Below are positions 51,361-60,447 of a stretch of 64,000 nt of DNA, in pieces (position 1 is the stretch's first letter; each line of letters starts with the position of its first letter). Made by a program: the position numbers and the translations under genes. The notes below the pieces were generated by a model that was given only the letters and a program-made list of their open reading frames with translations, made no database searches and was not told where the DNA came from. The DNA is from Limimaricola sp. (GTDB lineage: Bacteria; Pseudomonadota; Alphaproteobacteria; Rhodobacterales; Rhodobacteraceae), in assembly GCF_016125575.1 (NCBI RefSeq), contig NZ_WGLM01000005.1, forward strand, positions 682,001-746,000. The letters run 5' to 3'.

Positions 51361-51651
51361 ATGGCACCCGGAAAGTCCGACGAAGACAAGATCCGCGAGA
51401 CCGCCTACCAGATATGGGAGGCCGAGGGCCGGCCCCAGGGCCGCGATTACCATCACTGGCTGGCCGCCGAGGCACGGTTCCGCGCCGAAGCTGCAAGCAA
51501 GCCCAAAACGGCGGTAAAACTTGACGGCCCGGCCAAGGCCGCCAAACCCCGCGCCGCCAAGGCCACAGCCAAGCCGAAAGCGGCCCCGAAAGCGGCGAAA
51601 GAGCCTGCCAAACCTGCCGCAACGCGCCGCCGCAAGGCCGCCGAGAAATAG
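51361..51651 (+). CDS. DUF2934 domain protein
   Basis: 96 residues. Residues about 7-40 (DEDKIRETAYQIWEAEGRPQ, then GRDYHHWLAAEARFRAEA) match DUF2934; the rest is a Lys/Ala/Pro-rich basic tail of histone-like composition ([20 protein letters not shown]). Such proteins are common and of unknown role; DNA or nucleoid binding is possible because of the tail. AAGGAG precedes the ATG at good spacing. Convergent with the aldehyde dehydrogenase. Confidence 0.82.
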   Translation: MAPGKSDEDKIRETAYQIWEAEGRPQGRDYHHWLAAEARFRAEAASKPKTAVKLDGPAKAAKPRAAKATAKPKAAPKAAKEPAKPAATRRRKAAEK

Positions 51652-51666
51652 GCCCTGGGCTTTGCC

Positions 51667-53115
51667 CTAGAAGGGGTAGTGCTGGTTCGGATCCTCGATC
51701 GTGATCCAGCGCAACTCCGTAAAGGCGTCGATGCCCGCGCTGCCACCAAAACGGCCATGGCCCGAGCTTTTCGTGCCACCGAAAGGCATCTGCGCCTCGT
51801 CATGCACAGTGGGGCCGTTGATATGACAGATGCCGCTGTCGATCCGCCGTGCCACTGACATCGCCCGGCGAATATCGGCCCCGAACACTGCGGCCGACAG
51901 CCCGTATTCGGTATCGTTGGCCAGTTCCACCGCGTGATCGGCATCGCGTGCGCGGACAATGCAGACGACCGGACCAAAGCTTTCCTCGCGAAAAAGCCGC
52001 ATCTCGGGCGTGACACCATCGACGATGGTCGCGGGCATGATCGTGCCTTCACCAGCGCCGCCCGTCACCAGCCATGCCCCCTTCTCGATCGCGTCCGCGA
52101 TCAGCGCGTCAACCTTCACAATCGTGTCGCGGTCCACGACCGAGCCCAGAACGACCGGCCCGCGCGGATCGCCATGGGGCAGACCGGCCGCCTTTGCCGA
52201 GAACAGGGCCGCGAAATCGTCGGCAATGCCCGCATCGACGATGATCCGTTCCGTCGACATGCAGATTTGCCCCTGATTCATGAACGCACCGAAGGCCGCA
52301 GCATTGACGGCGGCGTCCAGATCGGCGTCGTCCAGCACCACCAACGGCGCCTTACCACCCAGTTCCAGCAGCACCGGCTTCAACAATGGGGCTGCCAGTT
52401 CCGAAATGATCCGGCCCACGCGGGTGGAGCCGGTAAAATTCACCCGCTTGACCTGCGGATGTTCAACCAGCCGTTTGACGACCGCCGGCGCATCCTCTGC
52501 GGCATGAGTCAGCACGTTGAGGACGCCCGCCGGCAGCCCGGCCTCGGTCAGGCATTCGCCGATCATCATGTGCAGGCGCGGGCATTTCTCCGACGCTTTC
52601 AGCACGATGGTATTGCCGCAGGCGATGGGCATGGCGATGGCGCGCATCCCGAGGATCACCGGCGCGTTCCACGGAGCCATGCCCACCAACACACCAACCG
52701 GCTGGCGCATCGCCATCGAGATGTTGCCGGGCTTGTCCGAAGGCACGACCTCGCCCTTGATCTGCGTGGTCATCGCCGCGGCCTCGCGCAGGATCTGGCC
52801 CGCGAACATCACGTTGAACCCGATCCACGGGCCCGTGGCCCCGGTCTCGGCGATGCCGGCCTCGATGAAATCGGGGGTGCGGGCGGCAAGGATGTCGGCC
52901 GCCTTCATCAGGATCTCGCGGCGCTTGCCCGGCCCGGTTTCCGACCATGCCGGAAAGGCGGCCGCCGCCGCGGCCACCGCACGGTCGACATCGGCTGGAC
53001 CTGCAGCAGCGGCGTGGGTTGCGATCTTGCCGGTCACCGGGTCGTGGCGGGTGAAGGTATGGCCCTCGGCGGCGGGTACCATCTCGCCACCGATCAGAAG
53101 CTGCGTGTCGCTCAT
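51667..53115 (-). CDS. Aldehyde dehydrogenase, salicylaldehyde/vanillin dehydrogenase-like
   Basis: A 482-residue NAD(P)-dependent aldehyde dehydrogenase. Catalytic Cys 285 in NQGQICMSTE and Glu 251 in ELGGKAPLVVL are present, with FTGSTRVGRIISELA. The N-terminus LLIGGEMVPAAEGHTFTRHD and MRQPVGVLVGMAPWNAPVIL resemble aromatic aldehyde dehydrogenases of the salicylaldehyde group. Of three nearby ATGs, 53115 is best spaced from AGGAGG. Lies 48 bases after the M20 hydrolase. Confidence 0.88.
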   Translation of the reverse strand: MSDTQLLIGGEMVPAAEGHTFTRHDPVTGKIATHAAAAGPADVDRAVAAAAAAFPAWSETGPGKRREILMKAADILAARTPDFIEAGIAETGATGPWIGFNVMFAGQILREAAAMTTQIKGEVVPSDKPGNISMAMRQPVGVLVGMAPWNAPVILGMRAIAMPIACGNTIVLKASEKCPRLHMMIGECLTEAGLPAGVLNVLTHAAEDAPAVVKRLVEHPQVKRVNFTGSTRVGRIISELAAPLLKPVLLELGGKAPLVVLDDADLDAAVNAAAFGAFMNQGQICMSTERIIVDAGIADDFAALFSAKAAGLPHGDPRGPVVLGSVVDRDTIVKVDALIADAIEKGAWLVTGGAGEGTIMPATIVDGVTPEMRLFREESFGPVVCIVRARDADHAVELANDTEYGLSAAVFGADIRRAMSVARRIDSGICHINGPTVHDEAQMPFGGTKSSGHGRFGGSAGIDAFTELRWITIEDPNQHYPF

Positions 53116-53163
53116 CATGTCCTCCTGCATGGGGCCTTTGCCCCGAAAACTGGCCCGCTCGGC

Positions 53164-54327
53164 TTAACCCGGTGGTAGTCGCGCCTCGACGATACCCGCA
53201 AACCAGCTGCAACCGGCCGGGATCACCTCGTCGTTGAAATTGTATTCGGGGTGGTGGATTTGCGCGCTGTCGCCATTGCCGACGAGGATATAGGCACCGG
53301 GCCGCTCTTCCAGCATGTAGGCGAAATCCTCGCCCCCCATGACCAGTGGCGCATCGTCGCAAGCTCCCGAAATATCGCGCGCCACTTCTGCGGCAAAGTC
53401 GGTCTGCGTGGCGTGGTTCACCATCGGCGGATAACCGTGCAGCATTTTCACCTCGGCCTGCGCGCCAAAGGCCCCCGCCGTGCCTGTTGCCAGCGCGATC
53501 AGCCGCTCTTCGGCCATCTTGCGCATTGCGGGGTCCAGCGTGCGGATCGTGCCGCGCAGCGTGACCCGCGCGGGCAGCACATTGAACGCGGTCGAGGATG
53601 TCTGGAACGACGTGACGGAAACAACGACCTGCTCCACCGGATCGGCGTTACGGCTGACAATAGATTGCAAGGCCACCACGATCTGCGCACCGACCAGCGT
53701 GGAATCCACCGCATCATGCGGCTTGGCGGCATGGCCGCCCTTGCCGGTCACCGTAATCTCGAACTGGTCGGTCCCGGCAAAGAACGGGCCGGGACGAATG
53801 GCAAAACGGCCAAGCGGCAAGCCCGGCCAATTGTGCATGCCATAGACCTCGTCGACCCCGAAACGCTCCATCAACCCGTCGGCGCACATCTCGCGCCCGC
53901 CACCGCCCCCCTCTTCGGCCGGCTGGAAGATCACCACGACGGTGCCATCGAAGGCGCGCTGCTCGGCAAGGTATTTCGCAGCACCCAGCAGCATCGCGGT
54001 ATGGCCGTCATGGCCGCAGGCATGCATCGCGCCCGGCACGGTCGATGCATAGGGCAGCCCCGTAGCCTCGGTGATGGGCAGCGCATCCATGTCGGCGCGC
54101 AGGCCGATCACCCGGCCCGATGTCGTGCTGCGCCCCCGGATCACGCCCACCACGCCGGTGCGGCCAATGCCCGTCACCACCTCGTCGCAGCCGAATTCGC
54201 GCAGCTTCTCGGCCACCAAAGCGGCGGTGCGATGCGTTTCGAACAGGATCTCGGGATGGGCGTGGATGTCCTGCCGCCACGCGGCGATCTCGGGCAGCAT
54301 TTCGGCAAAACGGTTCTTGGCGGGCAT
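53164..54327 (-). CDS. M20-family amidohydrolase (hippurate hydrolase-like)
   Basis: A 387-residue dizinc aminoacylase/carboxypeptidase. Metal and catalytic motifs: GLRADMDALPI, HACGHDGHTAMLLGAA, FQPAEEGGGGGREM and, near the C-terminus, MGGEDFAYMLE. It cleaves N-acyl amino acids or similar amides; hippurate (benzoylglycine) is the best-known substrate. ATG 54327 starts MPAKNRFAEMLPEIAAWRQD; the frame extends to 54390. Could form a two-gene unit with the aldehyde dehydrogenase. Confidence 0.9.
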   Translation of the reverse strand: MPAKNRFAEMLPEIAAWRQDIHAHPEILFETHRTAALVAEKLREFGCDEVVTGIGRTGVVGVIRGRSTTSGRVIGLRADMDALPITEATGLPYASTVPGAMHACGHDGHTAMLLGAAKYLAEQRAFDGTVVVIFQPAEEGGGGGREMCADGLMERFGVDEVYGMHNWPGLPLGRFAIRPGPFFAGTDQFEITVTGKGGHAAKPHDAVDSTLVGAQIVVALQSIVSRNADPVEQVVVSVTSFQTSSTAFNVLPARVTLRGTIRTLDPAMRKMAEERLIALATGTAGAFGAQAEVKMLHGYPPMVNHATQTDFAAEVARDISGACDDAPLVMGGEDFAYMLEERPGAYILVGNGDSAQIHHPEYNFNDEVIPAGCSWFAGIVEARLPPG

Positions 54328-54414
54328 GACGCTGGGTGCTCTGTGGGGAAGGGTTGCACACATGCTGGCGCAAATCCCCCCAAGGCACAAGACGGGCCCG
54401 CCAGTACCCGGAGG

Positions 54415-54699
54415 CTAAAGCCTGCCGCAGCGCTTGGCCGCGCGCGCCAGTTGTGTCTGGTAGTCGAGCCTGTCGTTATTGGTCACGTTGCCAACGATCT
54501 TCATGCAGCGCGCCTGCTTCTGCGCCTCGATCTGGGCGCCCCCGGCGATCGTCGTCTGCACGGCCACCCCAAGGCCGACGATGCCAGCACAAAGTACCAC
54601 CCACTCCACCGTCACCGCACCGCTCTCGCGCAACATGAAGCGGCGCAGGAAACGTCTGGGCCGCCGCAAGGCACCGGTCTTGATAGAGTATCTCGTCAA
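54415..54699 (-). CDS. Flp-family pilin-like protein (orphan)
   Basis: About 95 residues. The segment RESGAVTVEWVVLCAGIVGL is a class III (Flp/TadE) prepilin pattern: Gly just before the cut, Glu five residues later, and a hydrophobic helix. After it comes a short Gln/Arg-rich part with two further cysteines (QARCMKIVGN, KRCGRL). Start uncertain: TTG 54699 has GGAG at good spacing, while TTG 54738 and ATG 54636 are also possible. There are no tad assembly genes nearby, so it may serve an assembly system elsewhere or be a small membrane protein with pilin-like leader. Confidence 0.65.
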   Translation of the reverse strand: MTRYSIKTGALRRPRRFLRRFMLRESGAVTVEWVVLCAGIVGLGVAVQTTIAGGAQIEAQKQARCMKIVGNVTNNDRLDYQTQLARAAKRCGRL

Positions 54700-54794
54700 C
54701 CTTGGCTCCGTTGACCAATCCTGGTCGGGGTAGTTCAATCGTCCAGCAGAGCCTAGCCAGACAATATGTCGTCAATTGGGCCACAGAGGGCCGC

Positions 54795-56144
54795 TTATAG
54801 GGTAGGTCCAAGCTCCAGCCGTGACCCGTCGGAAAACCGCGAAAGCCGGAATCGGTGCAGATCGTGCCCCGGATCGTCGCCCGCAACCAATGCCGCGGCC
54901 ACGCGCCCAACACCCGGCCCAATGCCAAAGCCGTGCCCCGAAAGCCCCGTTGCGATAACAAGGCCGGGCAGCGCCTCGGCCCGGTCAAGGACCGGCACCA
55001 CGTCGGGCAATGTATCAATCATTCCCGCCCATCCGGTGCGCAGGGCCACCGGCCCCAGCGCTGGATAAAGCTCCTGAAACCGCGCCGCCAGTTCGCGCAG
55101 CTTGCGCGCATTGGGCGCGGGATTGAGCACGCGCATCCGCTCGAACGGACTGACCGTATCCTCCGACCATCGCCGCGGCGTCCCCCACGCATCGGGATAG
55201 TCCCGCGGCGCGGCCGGGTAATAGCGGGTGCCGAAGGGATCGGCGGCCAGTTGCGGCAGGAACCGGCGCAGCGCGCGAAAGGCATCCGGCCCGATGAACA
55301 TCTCGTGGAAATCGGCCGGGGCCAGCGTGTAGCCGCCATCGGCACGGCGGCGGAAGGCAAACTCATCATCCACCGCGCCGCCCGCAAAAACCTCGGGCAA
55401 GGGGGCCGTCGCCGCTGCAGTGGCCCGCACTGAAAGCTGCGGAATGGCGATGCCGTGCCGCCGCAGCAGAAGCGACGACCACGCCCCGCCTGCAACAACC
55501 ACGGCGGGTGCCGCGACGCGGCCCTGTTCAGTCACCACGCCGGCCACCCGGCCCGCGGCCACGTCGATGCCCCGCGCCGCGCAATTCTCGACGATCACTA
55601 CACCGTCGCGGGCTGCCGCGCGCGCCAGCGCGGGCACTGCCAGCCACGGCTCGGCCCGCATGTCCGACGCAGTCCAAAGCCCGCCTTGCCAACGTTTCGT
55701 GGCACCCGGCAACAGCGCGGTCACCTCTGCCGCGCCAAGCAGCCGGGTGTCGAGGTCATGCGCGCGGGCGTGTGTCAGCCAATCCTCGTAGGCCGCGATC
55801 TGCGCCTGTTTCTCGGCAAGGTAGAGCACGCCTGTCTGGCGCAGCCCGATATCGGTGTCGAGCGTCGGCGCAATCCGGCGCCATTCGGCTGCGGCTTCGA
55901 TCATGATCGGCAGCTCGGCAGGGTCGCGGCCCTGCTGGCGGATCCAGCCCCAGTTACGCGAGGATTGTTCGCCCGCGATGCGGCCCTTCTCGACCAGCAC
56001 GGCACGCAAGCCCCGCTGCGCGAGGTTCCAGGCCGTCATCACCCCGGCAATGCCGCCACCGATCACCACCGCGTCGGCGCTGGCGGGCAAGGGGCCGGGA
56101 TGAGCAACCGGCGTCGCCTCGGAAATGGGAAAAGGCGCATACAT
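54795..56144 (-). CDS. FAD-dependent oxidoreductase (DAO family)
   Basis: A 449-residue flavoprotein of the D-amino-acid oxidase/glycine oxidase type. The dinucleotide site is AVVIGGGIAGVMTAWNLAQRG (about 28-48), GEQSSRNWGWIRQQGRDPAE follows, and GLSGHGFGIGPGVGRVAAAL is near the C-terminus. The substrate is probably an amine or amino acid. ATG 56144; the frame continues to 56864 without DAO similarity. It is 41 bases after the DUF3422 gene. Confidence 0.87.
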   Translation of the reverse strand: MYAPFPISEATPVAHPGPLPASADAVVIGGGIAGVMTAWNLAQRGLRAVLVEKGRIAGEQSSRNWGWIRQQGRDPAELPIMIEAAAEWRRIAPTLDTDIGLRQTGVLYLAEKQAQIAAYEDWLTHARAHDLDTRLLGAAEVTALLPGATKRWQGGLWTASDMRAEPWLAVPALARAAARDGVVIVENCAARGIDVAAGRVAGVVTEQGRVAAPAVVVAGGAWSSLLLRRHGIAIPQLSVRATAAATAPLPEVFAGGAVDDEFAFRRRADGGYTLAPADFHEMFIGPDAFRALRRFLPQLAADPFGTRYYPAAPRDYPDAWGTPRRWSEDTVSPFERMRVLNPAPNARKLRELAARFQELYPALGPVALRTGWAGMIDTLPDVVPVLDRAEALPGLVIATGLSGHGFGIGPGVGRVAAALVAGDDPGHDLHRFRLSRFSDGSRLELGPTL

Positions 56145-56185
56145 GGTCAGGGGCCTGTCGGGCTGGGTCGCATCGTCACGGCGCC

Positions 56186-57466
56186 CTAGTGGAAATGTCT
56201 GCGGATGCGGCGGACCATCAGCCAGACGGCCAGCACGACCACGGGCGTCGCCCCGGCCATGACCCATTCCTTGGGCACTTCCTGCGCCTCGGCCAGCGGC
56301 AGCAGAAGGTAGGTGACAAGGTTCAGCGCGTAATAGCTGATCGCCACGACCGACAGCCCCTCGACCGTTTTCTGCAGCTGCAACTGAAGGTCGGCGCGCT
56401 TGTCCATGCTGGTCAGCAATTCCTGATTCTGGGCCGAGCGTTGCACGTCCACGCGGGTGCGCAACAGGTCGGCGGCGCGCGCCGCACGGGCCGACATCGC
56501 ATGAAGCCGGGCCTCGGTCGACTTGACGGTGCGCATCGCCGGGTCGAACCGCCGGGTCATGAATTCGCGAAAGGTCTGCCGTCCTGCAATGCGCTCTTCG
56601 CGCAGCACGTCGATGCGCTGATTGACGATTGTCTCGTAGGCGCCCGTGGCCCCGAAACGGAATTGCGACTGTGCCACGATGTTTTCCAACTGGGCCGAGA
56701 CGGCCAGCAATTCGTGAAGTGTTTCGGCGGGCTGCGCGGTCTCGTCGGCCATATGCGCGATCAGCGCGGACAACTGGCCGTCGATCACACCCATCTGTTC
56801 CGACAGCGCCCGTGCCCGGGCAAGACCGAGCATCGCCATCGCCTTGTATGTCTCGATCTCGCACAGACGTTGTACGACCCGGCCAATCCGCCTGTCGCCG
56901 GTTTCGGGGTCGGCGAAGACGGCAAAGCGCATGTGGCCAGTAACGTCGATGCGGAAATCTGCGGCAATCACCAGCTGTCCGTCAATCACCCGGCTGACCG
57001 CCACGCTTTCTGGCACGAACCAGTCTTCGACCTTGGGCAGGATCGAGGCCTCGTCCGTCAACTCTTCGATCCGGATCAGCGCCGAGGTGACACGGGTTCC
57101 GGGTGCCTCGCTCAGCCAGTCATCGGGAAAGACGCCGAACGTCGCGGCATCGAAGGGCCGTTCGGCCACGCCATCGCCAAGGATGGTATATGTCACGAAC
57201 TCGGTATGGCTTTCCCATTTCAGCCGATGCCGGCCTATCTCGCCAAAGTAATGGGTGGCCCCCGGTTGGGGATGGGGCGCGCCAAAACGGTCCAGAAGGG
57301 ATATCAGGTGCAGCCGGTCCGCCTCGCGGTCGCGCCCGGCGGCGTTCTGCGCGGGCTTCATCGCAAGATAGGCTGCCCGGCTGGGTGCGCGCAGGTTCGG
57401 GAACGGGCGCGCATGCAGCTCGTTGGCCATCGCGTAGCGCAGGGGATGGTCAGGGATCGGCGGCAT
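56186..57466 (-). CDS. DUF3422 family membrane protein
   Basis: A 426-residue protein beginning with the conserved block DHPLRYAMANELHARPFPNL. The large soluble part includes FGAPHPQPGATHYFGEIGRH and a helical, coiled-coil-like region (about 290-385). Two hydrophobic helices close the protein, YYALNLVTYLLLPLAEAQE and WVMAGATPVVVLAVWLMVRR. DUF3422 proteins are widespread in proteobacteria with unknown function. A -10-like TAGCTA lies at 57501-57506 upstream. Confidence 0.87.
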   Translation of the reverse strand: MPPIPDHPLRYAMANELHARPFPNLRAPSRAAYLAMKPAQNAAGRDREADRLHLISLLDRFGAPHPQPGATHYFGEIGRHRLKWESHTEFVTYTILGDGVAERPFDAATFGVFPDDWLSEAPGTRVTSALIRIEELTDEASILPKVEDWFVPESVAVSRVIDGQLVIAADFRIDVTGHMRFAVFADPETGDRRIGRVVQRLCEIETYKAMAMLGLARARALSEQMGVIDGQLSALIAHMADETAQPAETLHELLAVSAQLENIVAQSQFRFGATGAYETIVNQRIDVLREERIAGRQTFREFMTRRFDPAMRTVKSTEARLHAMSARAARAADLLRTRVDVQRSAQNQELLTSMDKRADLQLQLQKTVEGLSVVAISYYALNLVTYLLLPLAEAQEVPKEWVMAGATPVVVLAVWLMVRRIRRHFH

Positions 57467-57520
57467 CGGCGGACCTTGCTGGGCGGGTTCGCCTTCAACC
57501 TAGCTAGGCGCGCGGCACTG

Positions 57521-57560
57521 TAAACAGCAAACCCCGCACGACATGCTCTGCCGCGCGGGG
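57521..57560 (-). terminator. Intrinsic terminator after ornithine decarboxylase
   Basis: On the minus strand CCCCGCGCG (57560-57552), an 11-base loop and CGTGCGGGG (57540-57532) pair over nine bases with one G-U pair, followed by TTTGCTGTTT. It lies 11 bases past the decarboxylase stop. Confidence 0.65.
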
Positions 57561-57570
57561 ATAGGGCCGT

Positions 57571-58740
57571 TCAGATGCAAACCACGTCAAGCGGCGGGAA
57601 ACCGTTGAAGTTCACCGACGAGTAGGTCGAGGTATAGGCGCCGGTATTGCGGATCACCACGCGGTCCCCCGACTTCAACGTCAGCGGCAGCTGCATCGGG
57701 CGCTTTTCGTAAAGCACGTCGGCGCTGTCGCAGGACGGGCCCGCAACGATGCAGGGACCGGTCGGGTCTCCGTCGCGCGGCGTCTCGAACTGGTAGCGGA
57801 TCGCCTCGCCCTCGGTCTCGGCCAGACCCGAAAAGCGGCCGATGGAGAGGTAGACCCAGCGGTGCACGTCGCGGTCGGATTTGCGGCTGACCAGCATCAC
57901 CTCGGCCACGATCACGCCCGCCTCGGCCACCATGCCACGGCCCGGCTCGGCCATGATGCGGGGCACATCGCCAAAACGTTCCGTCACCAGTTCGATGACG
58001 TGGCGCGCGTATTCGGTCGGCGCCTCGATCGCTTCGCCATAGAAGGCCGGAAAACCGCCGCCGATGTTAAGCAGCGTCAGCGCGTGGCCCGCCTCTTTCG
58101 CCGCGTTCCACGTCACCGCCAGCGCATCCAGCGCGGGGGCCCACATCTCGGCCTTGCGGGTCTGCGAGCCGACGTGGAAGGAAAAGCCGACCGGGTCGAG
58201 GCCCAGTTCCTTGGCGTAATCAAGCAAGCGAACAGCGGTGTCCTTGTCGCAGCCGAACTTGCGCGTCAGCGGCCAGTCGGCCTGGCTGACCTCGACGATC
58301 AGGCGGATGTAGACCTGCGCGCCGGGGGCATGCTCGGCGATCTTCTCCAGCTCTTCATCGGCATCGGCGGCAAACAGCGTGATCCCGGCATTCCAGGCAA
58401 AAGCAATATCCGACGGCCGCTTGATCGTGTTGCCGAAGGAAATGGTCTCGGGGTCCGCGCCAAGGCTCAGGCAGGTCTCGATCTCGCCACGGCTGGCAGC
58501 ATCGAAATGGCTGCCCAACCGCACCAGACGCTCGATGATCGGGCGGGCGGGGTTTGCCTTGACGGCATAGTGGATGTCGGCCCGGCCCAGTCCGGCCTTG
58601 AGCGCGCCGAACTGCTCTTCAACACGATCGACATCGAGAACCAGCGTTGGCCTGTCGAATTCGGTCTTCTCGACAAAGCTGGTCAGGCGGGACGAGGGGG
58701 CATGACGCGACGCTTGCGCGTCGGCGATTTGTGCAGTCAT
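57571..58740 (-). CDS. Ornithine (lysine/ornithine) decarboxylase, alanine racemase fold
   Basis: A 389-residue PLP enzyme of the eukaryotic-like (fold III) ornithine decarboxylase class that makes putrescine, the first polyamine. PLP lysine K61 in HYAVKANPA; HVGSQT and GGGFPA follow; substrate-helix Cys 337 in GPSCDSADVLYE is conserved. Substrate could be ornithine, lysine or both, as in many alphaproteobacteria. The long gap upstream carries a structured leader. An intrinsic terminator follows. Confidence 0.92.
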   Translation of the reverse strand: MTAQIADAQASRHAPSSRLTSFVEKTEFDRPTLVLDVDRVEEQFGALKAGLGRADIHYAVKANPARPIIERLVRLGSHFDAASRGEIETCLSLGADPETISFGNTIKRPSDIAFAWNAGITLFAADADEELEKIAEHAPGAQVYIRLIVEVSQADWPLTRKFGCDKDTAVRLLDYAKELGLDPVGFSFHVGSQTRKAEMWAPALDALAVTWNAAKEAGHALTLLNIGGGFPAFYGEAIEAPTEYARHVIELVTERFGDVPRIMAEPGRGMVAEAGVIVAEVMLVSRKSDRDVHRWVYLSIGRFSGLAETEGEAIRYQFETPRDGDPTGPCIVAGPSCDSADVLYEKRPMQLPLTLKSGDRVVIRNTGAYTSTYSSVNFNGFPPLDVVCI

Positions 58741-58899
58741 CGGACATCTCCAAAAGACCCGGCCATGTATGGCCGCTCAGTTCCAAGGGAGACGTTACCG
58801 TCGCTACGTAAACACGTTCTGCGTTGGACTGCTTGCGGCCAGAGGCGCGTGCGTTGGCGTCTATGCGCGCTTAATTGGACCTGTGGCCCTTCATTGCAA
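58741..58899 (-). promoter_or_regulatory. Ornithine decarboxylase promoter and structured 5' leader (possible speF-type element)
   Basis: On the minus strand TTGCAA (58899-58894) and AATTAA (58876-58871), 17 bases apart, would start a transcript near 58864. The roughly 124-base leader holds a hairpin GACG-GTAA-CGTC (58802-58791) and a stronger one CGGCCA-TACA-TGGCCG (58775-58760) followed by GGGTCTTTT and then the GGAG ribosome site. The last hairpin resembles an attenuator or ribosome-site sequestering stem. A speF RNA motif has been described upstream of alphaproteobacterial ornithine decarboxylase genes; identity with it is not shown here. Confidence 0.5.
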
Positions 58900-58953
58900 G
58901 GAAATTTTCTGCACCCGGCATAATTATTTTTCCGAGCACCGGGTTGACTCGCA

Positions 58954-58988
58954 CATGTCGCGGCAAGGGTGCCCCCCGCCGCGACATG
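58954..58988 (-). terminator. Strong hairpin after pntB
   Basis: A perfect 11-base inverted repeat, CATGTCGCGGC (58954-58964) and GCCGCGACATG (58978-58988), with a 13-base loop, lies 12 bases after the pntB stop. No T run follows, so it may be a processed 3' end or a Rho-assisted terminator rather than a classic one. Confidence 0.55.
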
Positions 58989-59000
58989 GGGACCGGCGCG

Positions 59001-60434
59001 TCAGGCGATCTTGGGCAGAAGTTCGTCGATCGACTTCTTCGCGTCGCCGTAGAACATCCGCGTGTTGTCCTTGAAGAACAGCGGATTCTCGATGCCGGAA
59101 TAGCCCGTGCCCTGCCCGCGTTTACTGACGAAGACCTGCTTGGCCTTCCAGACCTCCAGCACCGGCATCCCGGCGATGGGGCTGTTGGGATCGTCCTGCG
59201 CGGCCGGGTTCACGATGTCGTTCGAACCGATGACGATGGCGACATCTGTCGAGGGGAAATCCTCGTTGATCTCGTCCATTTCCAGCACGATGTCGTAGGG
59301 CACCTTGGCCTCGGCCAGAAGCACGTTCATGTGCCCCGGCAGACGACCCGCGACGGGGTGGATGCCAAACCGCACCTCTTTGCCTGCCGCGCGCAGCTTG
59401 CGCGTCAGTTCCGCGACCGATTGCTGCGCCTGCGCCACCGCCATGCCGTAGCCCGGCACGATGATGATGCTGTCGGCCTCGTTCAGCGCGGCCGCCACGC
59501 CATCGGCGTCGATGGCGATCATCTCGCCCTCGATGGCCATCGCGGGGCCCGTGGTGTTGCCGAAGCCGCCAAGGATCACGCTGACGAAGGACCGGTTCAT
59601 CGCTTTGCACATGATGTAGGACAGGATCGCACCCGACGAGCCCACTAGCGCGCCGGTCACGATCAACAGGTCGTTGCCAAGGCTGAAGCCGATCGCCGCC
59701 GCCGCCCAGCCCGAATAGCTGTTCAGCATCGAGACGACGACGGGCATGTCCGCGCCGCCGATCCCCATGATCAGGTGATAGCCGATGAAAAGTGCGGCCA
59801 GCGTCATCAGGATCAGCGCCCAGGCCCCTGCCCCGTTCATGAACAGGATCAGCAGGATCACTGACAACGCCGCGGCGCCTGCGTTGAGCATGTGACCGCC
59901 CGGCAGCTTTTGCGCCTTCGAGGTCACCTTGCCCGCCAGCTTGCCGAAGGCGATGACCGAGCCGGTGAAGGTCACCGCGCCGATAAAGACGCCGAGGAAC
60001 AGCTCGACCCGCAGGATTGAAAGCTCTGTCGGGGTCTTGTGCGCGACGATGGCGGCAAAACCTGTCAGGGCGTCGCGCGTCTCTTGCGGCATCCCCGCAA
60101 TATGTGCGGCGGTGATATAGGCGTTGTAGCCCACGAAGACGGCAGCAAGACCCACCAGCGAATGCATCGCCGCAACAAGTTGCGGCATCTCTGTCATCTG
60201 CACCCGCATCGCGATGTAGTAGCCGATGATGCCGCCACCCGCGATCAGGACGATCGACAGCGGCCAGAGGCCAGCGCCCGGCCCGATCAGCGTGGCCGCC
60301 ACCGCCAGCGCCATGCCGACGATGCCGTACCAGACCGCGCGCTTGGCACTTTCCTGCCCGGAAAGCCCGCCCAGCGAGAGGATGAAAAGTACCGCCGCAA
60401 CAACGTAGGCGGCCGTAGTGAAACCGTATTCCAT
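59001..60434 (-). CDS. pntB: NAD(P) transhydrogenase subunit beta
   Basis: A 477-residue subunit with about eight or nine membrane helices ([20 protein letters not shown] onwards) and a C-terminal NADP(H)-binding domain (domain III). Domain III motifs: [20 protein letters not shown] and [16 protein letters not shown]. Together with PntA it uses the proton gradient to reduce NADP+ with NADH. The start at 60434 fits family length; the frame to 60488 overlaps pntA. Confidence 0.95.
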   Translation of the reverse strand: MEYGFTTAAYVVAAVLFILSLGGLSGQESAKRAVWYGIVGMALAVAATLIGPGAGLWPLSIVLIAGGGIIGYYIAMRVQMTEMPQLVAAMHSLVGLAAVFVGYNAYITAAHIAGMPQETRDALTGFAAIVAHKTPTELSILRVELFLGVFIGAVTFTGSVIAFGKLAGKVTSKAQKLPGGHMLNAGAAALSVILLILFMNGAGAWALILMTLAALFIGYHLIMGIGGADMPVVVSMLNSYSGWAAAAIGFSLGNDLLIVTGALVGSSGAILSYIMCKAMNRSFVSVILGGFGNTTGPAMAIEGEMIAIDADGVAAALNEADSIIIVPGYGMAVAQAQQSVAELTRKLRAAGKEVRFGIHPVAGRLPGHMNVLLAEAKVPYDIVLEMDEINEDFPSTDVAIVIGSNDIVNPAAQDDPNSPIAGMPVLEVWKAKQVFVSKRGQGTGYSGIENPLFFKDNTRMFYGDAKKSIDELLPKIA

Positions 60435-60447
60435 CGACGCGGCCCCC

